DNA of 64,000 bases from Candidatus Tepidifontimicrobium thermophilum (GCA_031296405.1 JAVKKH010000001.1:107160-171159), one strand, 5' to 3'. Shown: positions 1 through 8,278, counted from the first letter of the stretch. Program-made: numbers and translations. Notes: generated by a model not told the origin, from the sequence alone.

Positions 1-861
1 GCTGCGGAGGCGGCCTACCGGAGCGCCCTGGAGCGTCTGGAACAGTTGCAGGCCGGCCCCACCGCCGCCGAACTGCAGGAGGCACAGGCCGCGGTGCGCC
101 AAGCGGAGGCGCAGGTGCAGCAGGCGCGGGCCCGGTTGCTGGAGGACTGGGTGCGGCAGCAGGAGGTGGCCGCAGCACAGGCGGCAGTGGACCAGGCGCG
201 GGTGAGGCTGCGGAACGCCCGGGATCGGCTGGCGGAGAGCCGGATCCGCGCGCCCGTCTCCGGGATCGTGGCGCGCCGGTCGGTGGAGGTGGGACAGTCG
301 GTGATCGGCACCGCGCAGGGCGGCACGCCGGTGATGAGCCTCGCGGTCACCGAGCCCCTGTACGCCAGGGTGCTAGTGGACGAGGTGGACATCGCCCGCA
401 TCCGCGTCGGCACGCCCGCGGTGGTCCGTGCGGACGCGCTTCCGGAGGCAGCGTTCCCGGGTCAGGTGGAGGCGGTGGCGGCCAGCGCGCAGGTGAACAA
501 CAACGTGGTGCAGTACGAGGTGAGCGTCCGGGTCGAGGATCCGCGGCGGCTCCTCAAACTGGGGATGACGGTCGAAGCAGAGTTCCAGCTGCTGAGGCGG
601 TCCGGCGTCCTGCTGGTGCCGCGGGAGGCGGTCCGCGGGGAGCGGTCCAGGCTGGTGCTGGTGGTGCAAGGGGGCCGCCTGCTGCCCCGGCCGGTGACGG
701 TGGGCGACACCGACGGGCGGATGGTGGAGATCCGGGCCGGACTGCGGGAAGGGGAGGTGGTCTACCTCGGCGAGGAGCGGGGGGCAGCACCCGCTGGCCA
801 GCCCAGGAACCCCTTCCTCCCCCAGTTCCCCAGACGGCCGCCCTCGCCCGGAAGGCCGTGA
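1..861 (+). CDS. HlyD/MacA-type membrane fusion protein of an efflux system (5' partial)
   Basis: The reading frame is open to the first base of the window, so the N-terminus (signal or anchor segment and first half of the lipoyl domain) is missing. What remains starts in an alpha-helical hairpin rich in Ala, Gln and Glu (about residues 1-75). The second half of the lipoyl/barrel-sandwich domain follows (motif APVSGIVARRSVEVGQSV), then a beta-barrel and a membrane-proximal domain, ending in a Pro-rich tail. This is the usual order in periplasmic adaptors such as MacA. The stop overlaps the start of the ABC ATPase (TGATG), and a MacB-like permease comes next, so it is the adaptor of an ABC-type exporter. 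The exported substrate cannot be told from sequence. Confidence 0.88.
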   Translation, partial: AAEAAYRSALERLEQLQAGPTAAELQEAQAAVRQAEAQVQQARARLLEDWVRQQEVAAAQAAVDQARVRLRNARDRLAESRIRAPVSGIVARRSVEVGQSVIGTAQGGTPVMSLAVTEPLYARVLVDEVDIARIRVGTPAVVRADALPEAAFPGQVEAVAASAQVNNNVVQYEVSVRVEDPRRLLKLGMTVEAEFQLLRRSGVLLVPREAVRGERSRLVLVVQGGRLLPRPVTVGDTDGRMVEIRAGLREGEVVYLGEERGAAPAGQPRNPFLPQFPRRPPSPGRP

Positions 862-1559
862 TGTTGATCGAACTCCGCGACGTCTGGAAGGTGTACCGCA
901 TGGACGGGGTCGAAGTGCAGGCCCTGCGGGGCGTGGACCTGCGCGTGGAGGCGGGCGAGTTCGTGGCCATCATGGGCCCCTCGGGTTCCGGGAAGTCAAC
1001 GTGCATGAACGTGTTGGGGCTGCTGGACCGCCCCACGTCGGGGGAGTACCGGTTCGAAGGCCGCGACACTACCGCTCTGAGCGAGGTGGAAGCAGCGCGG
1101 CTGCGGAACCGGCGCATCGGGTTCGTGTTCCAGTCCTTCAACCTCCTGCCGCGGGCCACCGCCCTGGAGAACGTGGAGCTCCCCCTGGTGTACGCGGGAG
1201 TCCGGGACCGGCAGCGAGCCCTGGCCGCCCTACGGTCTGTGGGGCTCGAGCACCGGGCCCGACACCTGCCGTCGCAGCTGTCGGGAGGAGAACAGCAACG
1301 GGTCGCCATCGCCCGGGCCCTGGTGATGCAGCCCGCGGTGGTGCTGGCGGACGAGCCCACGGGCAACCTGGACAGCCGGGCGAGCGCAGAGGTGATGCAG
1401 CTGTTCCAGCGTTTGAACCGGGAAGGCGTCACGGTGATCCTCGTCACCCACGAGGCGGAAGTGGCCGCGTTTGCGCGCCGCATCGTGCAGTTCCGCGACG
1501 GCCGCATCGTGGCGGACCGGCCGAACCCGCCCCGGGTCCCGGAGGGAAGTCTGCGATGA
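861..1559 (+). CDS. MacB/LolD-type ABC transporter ATP-binding protein
   Basis: Cytoplasmic ATPase of about 232 residues, the usual size for the LolD/MacB nucleotide-binding family. Walker A (GPSGSGKST, about residue 40), Q-loop (FVFQSFNLLPR), signature (LSGGEQQRVAIARAL) and Walker B (VLADEPTGNLD) are all intact. The N-terminal residues 1-12 (IELRDVWKVYRM) fit the family. I chose ATG 861 over GTG 858 because GGAAGG lies five bases before the ATG. The gene sits between the adaptor and the permease, with one-base and four-base overlaps, so the three are translationally coupled. It powers the permease encoded next. Confidence 0.93.
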   Translation: MLIELRDVWKVYRMDGVEVQALRGVDLRVEAGEFVAIMGPSGSGKSTCMNVLGLLDRPTSGEYRFEGRDTTALSEVEAARLRNRRIGFVFQSFNLLPRATALENVELPLVYAGVRDRQRALAALRSVGLEHRARHLPSQLSGGEQQRVAIARALVMQPAVVLADEPTGNLDSRASAEVMQLFQRLNREGVTVILVTHEAEVAAFARRIVQFRDGRIVADRPNPPRVPEGSLR

Positions 1560-2776
1560 CCCTGCAGGCCAGCGTGCGGGTGGCGTTGCGGGCTCTCGCC
1601 GCGAACCCCTTGCGTTCTTTGCTCACCACGCTGGGGGTCATCATCGGCGTAGCGGCAGTCGTTACCACGGTGAGTATCGGGGCCGGGGCGCGCCAGAGCG
1701 TGGAGGCCCAGCTTACCGCACTGGGGACGAACCTGCTCACCGTCCTGCCAGGTCGGGTGGAGGCGCCAGGGCGCGTGGGCTTCGGGCTGGGCAGCGCGCA
1801 GACCCTCACGTGGGGGGACGCCCTGGCCGTCCAGCGCTCGATCCCCGGGGTGGAGGCGGTGGCCGCGGAGTTCAGCCGGAGCGCGCGGGTGGTGGCTGGC
1901 CCCTACAACGACACCACCAACGTGAGCGGCGTGACCCCCTCCTTCCCCGAGGTCCGGAACTGGCACCCCGTGGAGGGCAGCTTTTTCACCGACCAGGACC
2001 TGCGGAGCCGGGCCCGGGTGGCGGTGATCGGCCAGACGGTCCGGGAGACACTGTTCCCCGGCGGGGAGAGCCCCGTGGGCCAGACGATCCGGATCAATCG
2101 GGCGCTGTTCACCGTGGTGGGCGTGATGGAGCGGAAGGGATCCACGGGGTTCGGGGACCGGGACGACGTGGTGTTCGTACCCCTCTCCACCGCCCAGAGG
2201 CGCCTGTTCGGGGTGGACTACGTGCGGGCGGTGTACGTGAAGGTCCGCGAGGCGGGGCGCATGGGGGAGGTGGCGGCTCAGGTCGAGGGTTTGTTGCGGG
2301 AGCGGCACCGCATCCCGGAGGACGCGGAGCCCGACTTCGTGGTGCGCAACCAGGCGGACGTGGTTCAGGCGTTCACCGGGGTCACCCGGACCATCACGTT
2401 GCTCCTGGCCGCCATCGCCGCCGTGTCCCTGGTGGTGGGAGGGATCGGGATCATGAACATCATGCTGGTCTCGGTGACCGAACGTACGCGGGAAATCGGG
2501 ATCCGCAAGGCGGTGGGGGCCACGCGGCGGGACGTCCTTATGCAGTTCCTCGTGGAAGCCGTGCTGCTGAGCGCAGGCGGAGGACTGGTGGGAGTGGGGC
2601 TCGGGGTGGCCGCGGCTCGCACCGTGTCCGCGGTGGCGGGCTGGGCCACGGTGGTCACGGCGCAGGCCGTCCTGCTGGCGTTCGGGTTTGCCGCGGCGGT
2701 GGGCGTGTTTTTCGGCCTGTACCCCGCCCACCGGGCCGCCTCCCTGGACCCCATCGTGGCCCTTCGGTACGAGTGA
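1556..2776 (+). CDS. MacB-like ABC transporter permease (FtsX family)
   Basis: About 406 residues with the MacB/FtsX layout. There is one membrane helix near residues 20-45 (LLTTLGVIIGVAAVVTTVSI), a large extracytoplasmic MacB_PCD domain (about 50-270), then three helices near 280-310, 340-360 and 370-392. The conserved GIMNIMLVSVTERTREIGIRK stretch after TM2 is characteristic. Start ATG 1556 overlaps the ATPase stop (ATGA). The reading frame is open for about 550 bases upstream, but that stretch is a shadow of the ATPase gene. With the adaptor and ATPase it forms an exporter of the MacAB type, moving peptides, lipopeptides or small molecules. Confidence 0.93.
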   Translation: MTLQASVRVALRALAANPLRSLLTTLGVIIGVAAVVTTVSIGAGARQSVEAQLTALGTNLLTVLPGRVEAPGRVGFGLGSAQTLTWGDALAVQRSIPGVEAVAAEFSRSARVVAGPYNDTTNVSGVTPSFPEVRNWHPVEGSFFTDQDLRSRARVAVIGQTVRETLFPGGESPVGQTIRINRALFTVVGVMERKGSTGFGDRDDVVFVPLSTAQRRLFGVDYVRAVYVKVREAGRMGEVAAQVEGLLRERHRIPEDAEPDFVVRNQADVVQAFTGVTRTITLLLAAIAAVSLVVGGIGIMNIMLVSVTERTREIGIRKAVGATRRDVLMQFLVEAVLLSAGGGLVGVGLGVAAARTVSAVAGWATVVTAQAVLLAFGFAAAVGVFFGLYPAHRAASLDPIVALRYE

Positions 2777-2785
2777 GGAGCGGCG

Positions 2786-3196
2786 GTGCGGGGGTGGGTA
2801 CCTGTCGTTGTGTTGGTGGCGCTCCTTTTGGGGTGCGCTCGGGGAGGGACCGAGCCTCGCGGCGACCCCGCGGTACGCGTGGCTCTGGCTGTCCTGGTGC
2901 TACAACGGAGCCCCGCGCCCCTGAGCCGCCAGCAGGCGCAGAGGGCTTTGGGGATCCTGCAGGCCTTACGGGAGCTCAAGCCGGAGGAGCGCGAGGCGGC
3001 CCGCAGCCTTGCGTCGCAGTTCGACGCCTTGCTGACCGCCTCCCAGCGGGAGGTGCTGCGGTCCGCGCGGGAGCGCCTGCGGGAAAGGGTGGGTGGAGGG
3101 CCACGGCCGAGCCCGGATCCGCAGAGGCTAGCGGAGCTGCGCCGCAGGCTGCTGGACCGGGCGATCCAGGTTTTGAGAGCCTCCGGCCGCTCCTGA
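2786..3196 (+). CDS. Small predicted lipoprotein, Arg/Leu-rich helical
   Basis: Product of about 136 residues that I do not recognise. Residues 1-17 form a signal peptide ending in a lipobox (VALLLGC), so it is probably lipid-anchored outside the cytoplasm. The mature part is mostly charged amphipathic helix (many Arg, Glu, Leu, Gln), with a Pro-rich break near residue 105. GTG 2786 is preceded by GAGGAG at good spacing. It starts ten bases after the permease and may be the last gene of the efflux operon, possibly as an accessory or regulatory lipoprotein. Function is unknown. Confidence 0.6.
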   Translation: MRGWVPVVVLVALLLGCARGGTEPRGDPAVRVALAVLVLQRSPAPLSRQQAQRALGILQALRELKPEEREAARSLASQFDALLTASQREVLRSARERLRERVGGGPRPSPDPQRLAELRRRLLDRAIQVLRASGRS

Positions 3197-3322
3197 TCTG
3201 CTGCCCGGGCGTACGGGGCGGGCTTGCCTTCACGGCCCGCACCGGCGCACGCGGGCTTTCGGAACTCCGGCCGCTTGGATCCCGTATCTCCACCGAGACG
3301 GGGCGAGGGAGGGGAGCACACG

Positions 3323-4060
3323 GTGAGAGGCGTAGCGGCGGCGGCCCTGGTCCTGGCGGTAGCTGCAGCGGGCCTGGCAGGCCCGGTGGCCAGGGTGGAG
3401 CGGCAGGGCGTGGAGCTGGTGCTTTCGGTGGACAAGGACGCCTACGCGCGGGGGGAGCCGGTCCAGATGGAGCTGGTGGTGCACAACCCCGGCCCGGGGG
3501 CGGTGACGTTCCAGTTCAGCGACAGCCAGCGGTACGACTTCGTGGTCCAGGACGACCGTGGAGCGGTGGTGTGGTACTGGTCCCGCGACAAGATGTTCGC
3601 ACAGGTTCTCGGGAGCCTCACCCTGATGCCGGGGGAGGAGCGGCGCTTCCGGGAGCGGTGGGACCAGCGGGACCTTGAGGGCAGGGCAGTCCCCGCGGGC
3701 CGCTACTGGATCGTGGGGCTGTTTCCGCCTCAGCGGCCGATCCTGCCCGAGCTGGTCGGCGTCCGTGGCCCCCGGGTCGGGGTGGACATTGGGCTGCCGT
3801 CGCGTAGCGCCGTCTCGGCGTATCACAAGGTGTTCCGCCCCGGCCGGGTCCGCGTGCGGTTCTTCCCGTGGGCGGCGGAACGGGAGGTCCGGCGGCTGCT
3901 CCGGGCTTTGGACCTGCGGGTGGAGCGGACGGGCCCGTCTGGATTCTGGGTGGTGCGCACGCGGGAGGCCGACGAGACGTGGGAGGTCGCCCAGGCTCTG
4001 AACCGGTCGCCCCTGGTGGAGTGGGCGGTCCCCGACTACGTGCTCGTGCCGCGGCGGTAG
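3323..4060 (+). CDS. Secreted BsuPI-domain protein with C-terminal subtilase-prodomain-like region
   Basis: About 245 residues. GTG 3323 follows GGGAGGGG and opens a signal peptide (MRGVAAAALVLAVAAAGLAG). The reading frame begins 99 bases earlier, but no signal or ribosome site supports that start. Residues about 25-145 match the BsuPI family (intracellular proteinase inhibitor fold): beta-strand-rich, with DAYARGEPVQMELVVHNPG and a WDQRDLEGRAVPAGRYWI ending. Residues about 175-245 look like a fervidolysin-type subtilase prodomain (VRVRFFPWAAEREVRRLL, then VEWAVPDYVLVPRR). No protease domain is present. I infer a two-domain exported protease inhibitor or folding helper; this is untested. Confidence 0.65.
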   Translation: MRGVAAAALVLAVAAAGLAGPVARVERQGVELVLSVDKDAYARGEPVQMELVVHNPGPGAVTFQFSDSQRYDFVVQDDRGAVVWYWSRDKMFAQVLGSLTLMPGEERRFRERWDQRDLEGRAVPAGRYWIVGLFPPQRPILPELVGVRGPRVGVDIGLPSRSAVSAYHKVFRPGRVRVRFFPWAAEREVRRLLRALDLRVERTGPSGFWVVRTREADETWEVAQALNRSPLVEWAVPDYVLVPRR

Positions 4061-4081
4061 AGTTCTCACGGTGCTGGTGTC

Positions 4082-4087
4082 TATACT
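4082..4087 (+). promoter_or_regulatory. -10 element for tRNA-Glu
   Basis: TATACT starts 17 bases before the first tRNA base. No convincing -35 is seen at 16-18 bases upstream. Confidence 0.5.
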
Positions 4088-4098
4088 GGGGTGGGCAC

Positions 4099-4176
4099 GC
4101 CCCGGTCGTCTAGCCAGGCCTAGGACTCCGGTCTTTCAAGCCGGCAACACGGGTTCGAATCCCGTCCGGGGCACCA
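4099..4176 (+). tRNA. tRNA-Glu (anticodon TTC)
   Basis: Acceptor stem GCCCCGG pairs with CCGGGGC. The anticodon arm is CCGGT-CTTTCAA-GCCGG with anticodon TTC, and the T arm contains GGTTCGAATCC. The CCA end is encoded (4174-4176). On the opposite strand the last 22 codons of the YihY-family gene lie inside this tRNA. Confidence 0.97.
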
Positions 4177-5030
4177 CGGCACTCCGAGCTCAGGCAACGA
4201 GCCAGCTCGGCCCCCGCGAGGATCACCAGGGCAGCGAGGTACACCCACAGGAGGAACACGATGACGCCCGCAAGCGACCCGTAGACCGCCTGGTAGCGGG
4301 GGAAGGCTTCCACGGCCCGGAATACCAGTGCCCGCGCGGTCTCGAACAGGACGGTGGCGAAGAGACTTCCGGCCACCAGGGCGCGCCAGGGGAAGGGCTG
4401 GGCCGGCAGCAGCCGGTACGCTAGGAGAAAGGTAAAAGCCGCGAGCGCGCCCGGGCCGAAGCGTCCGAAGAAGTCCAGGCCCGGGAGGAATCGCAGGATC
4501 TCAGCGCCCAGCCAGGGCGCGAGCCTCAGGAGGATCGCCCGGGCGACCGCCAGGGACATGGACGCACCCAGCAGCCCCGCAAGGACCAGAGTGGCGAACA
4601 TGTCCACAAGCCTCCTGCGCCACAAGGGCCGTGGGGTCTGTACCTCCAGGACACGGTTTAGAGCGTGGCGCAGCGCTCCCGTCGCCGCGCTCCCGGACCA
4701 CAGGAAGAGCGCCATCGCGGCGGCGCCCACCGGCCCCCGGGTCTTCACCGCTTCGTACACGGATCGCTCCACAGCTGCGGCCGCCTGCGGGGGAAGGTAG
4801 GTCCTCAGAACGCGGCTCAGTTCCGCCTGCAGCTGCGTTTGGTCCAGGAGAGCGGCTCCCAGGGCGGTGGCCATCAGCAGGAGGGGGAACACGGATAGCA
4901 GGGCGTAGTAGGCCACCGTGGCCGCCAGGGAGGGCCCGTCGTGGGCGCGGAATCCGGACATCACGCAGCGGCCCACCGCCCAGGCTCCCCGTAGCGTTAC
5001 CGCAGGGCGGGGGACACAAGGGGCTGGCAC
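4110..5030 (-). CDS. YihY/BrkB-family integral membrane protein
   Basis: About 306 residues with the six-helix YihY layout. The signature AATVAYYALLSVFPLLLMA lies near residue 37, a LFLWSGSAATGALRHALN block near 110, and YGSLAGVIVFLLWVYLAALV near 260. The family is often misnamed ribonuclease BN; its real role (possibly a transporter or channel) is unsettled. GTG 5030 has GGGAGGG nine bases upstream. The stop codon falls inside the tRNA-Glu gene, so the last 22 residues (including GIRTRV, a typical antisense-tRNA peptide) are read from tRNA sequence. An ancestral stop was probably lost. Confidence 0.85.
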   Translation of the reverse strand: MPAPCVPRPAVTLRGAWAVGRCVMSGFRAHDGPSLAATVAYYALLSVFPLLLMATALGAALLDQTQLQAELSRVLRTYLPPQAAAAVERSVYEAVKTRGPVGAAAMALFLWSGSAATGALRHALNRVLEVQTPRPLWRRRLVDMFATLVLAGLLGASMSLAVARAILLRLAPWLGAEILRFLPGLDFFGRFGPGALAAFTFLLAYRLLPAQPFPWRALVAGSLFATVLFETARALVFRAVEAFPRYQAVYGSLAGVIVFLLWVYLAALVILAGAELARCLSSECRGAPDGIRTRVAGLKDRSPRPG

Positions 5031-5145
5031 AGGGACCCTCCCAGCTGTGAGGTCCTGCCGTGAGTGTACCCGACCGCGCCTCCTGTAGGTCAGGAGGCCG
5101 GCGCGTTGGGTGCCCGGCTCCCGGAGCGGCTGGCCCGCGTGTTGC

Positions 5146-5175
5146 TTGTGGCCGTCGGCTTTCCCTTCCTATAAT
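5146..5175 (+). promoter_or_regulatory. Promoter of tRNA-Val
   Basis: TTGTGG (5146-5151), an 18-base spacer and a perfect TATAAT (5170-5175) lie ten bases before the tRNA. Confidence 0.6.
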
Positions 5176-5184
5176 AGGCCGTGC

Positions 5185-5259
5185 GGGCGGTTAGCTCAGC
5201 GGGAGAGCGCTTGCTTCACACGCAAGAGGCCGGAGGTTCGAACCCTCCACCGCCCACCA
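5185..5259 (+). tRNA. tRNA-Val (anticodon CAC)
   Basis: Acceptor GGGCGGT pairs with ACCGCCC. The D arm begins TAGCTCAGC. The anticodon arm is CTTGC-TTCACAC-GCAAG with anticodon CAC, and the T arm is GGAGG-TTCGAAC-CCTCC. CCA is encoded. Confidence 0.97.
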
Positions 5260-5344
5260 ACCTGCCGCCGGCGTCTCGTTGCCCGCTCCGGCCTGTGGGG
5301 TGTGCGGGCGACAGCTCGCCACGGAAGGCCTTCGGGGGGATGCC

Positions 5345-6451
5345 TTGGATCCGCGGGTTGAACGTCTCGCCCAGGTGCTGGTCCGCTACTCGCTCCGGGT
5401 CCGGCCGGGCTGGTTGGTCCGCATCAGCGCCCCGGCGGTGGCGCAGCCCCTCATCCTCGCCGCGTACCGTGAGGTCCTGCGGGTGGGGGCACACCCGCTG
5501 CTGCGGGTCACCGTGGACGGGGTCGAGGAGGCCTTCTACCGGGAGGCGAGCGAGGAGCAGCTGCGGTACGTGTCCGAGCTGCAGCGGCAAGAAGTGGAGC
5601 AGATCGACGCGTCTCTGGGCGTCTGGGCGGACACCAACACCCGCAGTCTCACCAACGTGCCGCCGGAACGCCGCCGGATCCGGGCGGAGGCTACGCGGCC
5701 TCTAAGCCAGCGGTTCCTCGAGCGAGCGGCGCAGGGGACACTGCGCTGGGTCGGCACCCAGTACCCCACCCAAGCCGCGGCCCAGGAGGCGGAGATGTCC
5801 CTGGAGGAGTACGAGGAGTTCGTGTACGGGGCAGGTTTCCTAGACCGGCCGGACCCGGTGGCGGAGTGGGAGAGCGTACGCAAGCGGCAGCAGCGGATCG
5901 CGGAGTTCCTGTCCACCAAGCGCACCCTCCGGGTGGTGGCGGAGGACACGGACTTGGTCGTCGGGGTCGCAGGGCGGCGGTGGATCAACGCCGCGGGCGA
6001 GCACAACTTCCCTGACGGGGAGGTATTCACCGGTCCCGAGGAGGACCGCACCACCGGGCACGTGCGCTTCACCTTCCCCGCCCTGTACGGGGGCCGAGAG
6101 GTCACCGGCGTGCGGCTGGTGTTCGAGGGAGGGCGGGTCGTCCACGCGGAGGCCGACAAGGGCCGGGAGTTCCTTCAGGAGATGCTGAACACCGACCCTG
6201 GGGCCCGCGTCCTGGGGGAGTTCGCCTTCGGGCTCAACCCTCACATCCAGCGGTTCACCCGGAACACCCTGTTTGACGAGAAGATCGGCGGGACGGTGCA
6301 TATGGCGCTGGGTTCTTCCTACCCCGAGACCGGCGGCCGGAACCAGTCCGGCATCCACTGGGACCTGATTTGCGACCTGCGCCAGGGCGGGGAAGTGTAC
6401 GCGGACGGAGAACTGATCCTCCGGGACGGCCGCCTCCTGCTCGACACGTGA
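5345..6451 (+). CDS. M29-family metalloaminopeptidase (AmpS/PepS-like)
   Basis: About 368 residues, the usual length for M29 (thermophilic aminopeptidase) enzymes, which remove N-terminal residues from peptides with Co/Zn/Mn bound by Glu and His. The sequence has the family C-terminal block: ALGSSYPETGGRNQSGIHWD (about 320-339), preceded by a GEFAFGLNPHI block that carries metal ligands. TTG 5345 was chosen because GGGGGG lies four to ten bases upstream and the product then begins LDPRVERLAQVLVRYSL, the normal family N-terminus. A longer in-frame TTG at 5279 would add 22 unrelated residues. It stands alone behind tRNA-Val. Confidence 0.92.
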   Translation: MDPRVERLAQVLVRYSLRVRPGWLVRISAPAVAQPLILAAYREVLRVGAHPLLRVTVDGVEEAFYREASEEQLRYVSELQRQEVEQIDASLGVWADTNTRSLTNVPPERRRIRAEATRPLSQRFLERAAQGTLRWVGTQYPTQAAAQEAEMSLEEYEEFVYGAGFLDRPDPVAEWESVRKRQQRIAEFLSTKRTLRVVAEDTDLVVGVAGRRWINAAGEHNFPDGEVFTGPEEDRTTGHVRFTFPALYGGREVTGVRLVFEGGRVVHAEADKGREFLQEMLNTDPGARVLGEFAFGLNPHIQRFTRNTLFDEKIGGTVHMALGSSYPETGGRNQSGIHWDLICDLRQGGEVYADGELILRDGRLLLDT

Positions 6452-6483
6452 GCCGCTGCGGTGTCCGGCGGCAGCCGGGGCTC
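6450..6483. terminator. Candidate bidirectional hairpin between convergent genes
   Basis: GAGCCGCTGC pairs with GCAGC and GGCTC, interrupted by a three-base bulge, around an 11-base loop. It sits exactly between the converging aminopeptidase and 94-residue genes and touches both stop codons. There is no T-run, so its strength is uncertain. Confidence 0.35.
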
Positions 6484-6766
6484 AGGGCCAGGGCCAGTCC
6501 GCTTCCACCTCCGTGAGCAGGGCGTCGAAGAGCTGGCGCTGCTCCTCGGCGACCTCGTCGGCCCGCTCCGCGTACGCGGGGTGCTCCTGCGCCTTCAGGT
6601 ACACATTGGCCAGCACGTTCTGCTGCAGGGCCCGCAGCAGGTCGAGGACCTCTGCTCGCGGAAATGGACCGAACTCCCCCGCCCGCAGCCGATCCACCAG
6701 CTCCCGGACCGGGCGCAGCTCGACCACGCACACCTGCTCGTAGGCGTCCCAGAGGCGGTCGCTCAC
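6482..6766 (-). CDS. Small hypothetical protein coupled to pyruvate kinase
   Basis: About 94 residues, acidic and all-helical by eye, with no membrane segment, cysteine or recognised motif. The start GTG overlaps the pyruvate kinase stop (GTGA), so translation is probably coupled. It begins SDRLWDAYEQVCVVELRP and ends EVEADWPWP. The same frame is open upstream inside the kinase gene, but that part is shadow. Position suggests a role linked to pyruvate kinase or simple co-expression; I cannot name a family. Confidence 0.65.
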   Translation of the reverse strand: MSDRLWDAYEQVCVVELRPVRELVDRLRAGEFGPFPRAEVLDLLRALQQNVLANVYLKAQEHPAYAERADEVAEEQRQLFDALLTEVEADWPWP

Positions 6767-8220
6767 GGCCTTGCCGCCCGCCGTACCCGGTGCACCTTCA
6801 CGAAGTTCGTCCGGCCGCGGGCGATGATGGGTGCGGAGCCGGTCACCACCAGCACGTCTCCGGGCTCCACCAACCCCCTGCGGAGGAGCTCCTCCTCCGC
6901 GTGGGTCAGCATGGCGTCCGTATCCTCCCGGAATTCGATCACCACAGGGTGAACCCCCCACCACAGGCAGAGCCCGCGCGCGACGGCCTCGTCCTCCGTG
7001 AGGGCCACGATGGGTTCTGCAGGCCGGTTTTTCGAGACGAGCTGGGCGGTCCTGCCGCTGCGGGTGATCACCACGATAGCCTTGGCCCGAAGGTCGTGGC
7101 TCAGGCGGCACGCAGCGGCCGCCACGGCTTCCGCGATCCCCAGGCGGCGGTCGTGCTGGCGGGGCGCCTGGTAGAGCTGAGGGCTGGCGGCTTCCACCTC
7201 CACCGCGATCCGATCCATCATGCGGACGGCCTCCAGCGGATAGCGGCCGGCGGCGGTCTCCGCCGACAGCATCACCGCGTCGGTGCCGTCCAAGATGGCG
7301 TTGGCCACGTCGGACGCCTCGGCACGGGTGGGCCGCGGGTGGTCCACCATGGACTCCAGCATCTGGGTGGCGGTGATCACGGGGATCCCGAGCTCGTTCG
7401 CCCGGCGGATGATGTGCTTCTGCAGGGTGGGCACGCGCTCCGGTGCCAGCTCCACGCCCAGGTCTCCGCGGGCCACCATGACCCCGTCGCTGGCCTGCAT
7501 GATCTCCTCCAGGTGGTCCACGGCTTCGGCCTTCTCCAGCTTGGCCACCAGGGGAACCGTGCGGCCTAGCCGCTCCATGAGCTCCCGAGCCTGGACCACG
7601 TCCTCCGCCCGCCGGACGAAGGACAGAGCCACGAAGTCCACGCCGGCCTCCAGTCCGAACCGCAGGTCCTCCACGTCCTTGTCCGTGAGGGCCGGCGCCC
7701 GCAGGGTGACGCCCGGGAGGTTGATCCCCTTGTGCTCCTCCAGCAACCCGCCCCGCACCACCCGCGCCCGGACCTCCTGTGGGCCCACCGAGGTCACCGC
7801 CAGCTCGAGTTCGCCGTCCGCCAGCAGGATGCGGTCCCCGGCGCGGACCTCCCGTACCAGCTCCGGGTAGGTGACCGACAGACGCTGGGCGGTCCCTCCT
7901 TCCGTGTGGGCCCCAATCACCACCTCACTTCCCTCTTCGAGGACTACGGGCCGGTGGTCGCGGAGCTCTCCCACCCGGATCTTCGGCCCCTGGAGATCCT
8001 GGAGGATGGCCACCGGCCGGCCCAGCTCCGCGCTGAAGCGGCGGACGAGCTGGATCCAGCGCCGGTGTTCCTCCCGGGTCCCGTGGGAGAAGTTGAATCG
8101 CATCACGTCCACACCCGCCTCCACGAGGGCGCGCAGGCGGTCGGGTTCCCCCGTGGCGGGACCGATGGTGGCGACGATCTTGGTGCGCCGGTGCCGAGGC
8201 AGGGTGCACTTCGAGGCCAT
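6763..8220 (-). CDS. pyk: Pyruvate kinase
   Basis: Transfers phosphate from phosphoenolpyruvate to ADP in the last step of glycolysis. About 485 residues. Visible motifs are TKIVATIGPA near the N-terminus, VMRFNFSHG, the VARGDLGVEL metal/PEP site, TATQMLESM and the long DGTDAVMLSAETAAGRYP active-site block, followed by a C-terminal domain with VVITRSGRTAQLVSK. ATG 8220 is preceded by GGGAGGGAG; an upstream in-frame GTG would add 12 residues without support. The gene is divergent from the GGDEF-like gene and has its own extended -10 promoter. Confidence 0.96.
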   Translation of the reverse strand: MASKCTLPRHRRTKIVATIGPATGEPDRLRALVEAGVDVMRFNFSHGTREEHRRWIQLVRRFSAELGRPVAILQDLQGPKIRVGELRDHRPVVLEEGSEVVIGAHTEGGTAQRLSVTYPELVREVRAGDRILLADGELELAVTSVGPQEVRARVVRGGLLEEHKGINLPGVTLRAPALTDKDVEDLRFGLEAGVDFVALSFVRRAEDVVQARELMERLGRTVPLVAKLEKAEAVDHLEEIMQASDGVMVARGDLGVELAPERVPTLQKHIIRRANELGIPVITATQMLESMVDHPRPTRAEASDVANAILDGTDAVMLSAETAAGRYPLEAVRMMDRIAVEVEAASPQLYQAPRQHDRRLGIAEAVAAAACRLSHDLRAKAIVVITRSGRTAQLVSKNRPAEPIVALTEDEAVARGLCLWWGVHPVVIEFREDTDAMLTHAEEELLRRGLVEPGDVLVVTGSAPIIARGRTNFVKVHRVRRAARP

Positions 8221-8246
8221 CTCCAGACTCCCTCCCGTGTCTCCAC

Positions 8247-8255
8247 AGCATACCA
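8247..8255 (-). promoter_or_regulatory. Extended -10 promoter of pyk
   Basis: Read on the minus strand, TGGTATGCT is an extended -10 (TGn plus TATGCT) ending 26 bases before the pyk ATG. No good -35 at 16-18 bases; TTGGAA lies 20 bases upstream. Confidence 0.5.
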
Positions 8256-8278
8256 CGTGGCTCCCGCTGCCTTTCCAA

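Noticed and set aside
554..2731. Long minus-strand open frame of 725 codons opposite the MacAB-like genes
   Set aside because: Gly/Pro/His/Arg-rich composition typical of a shadow frame in high-GC DNA; the plus strand holds clear ABC transporter genes.
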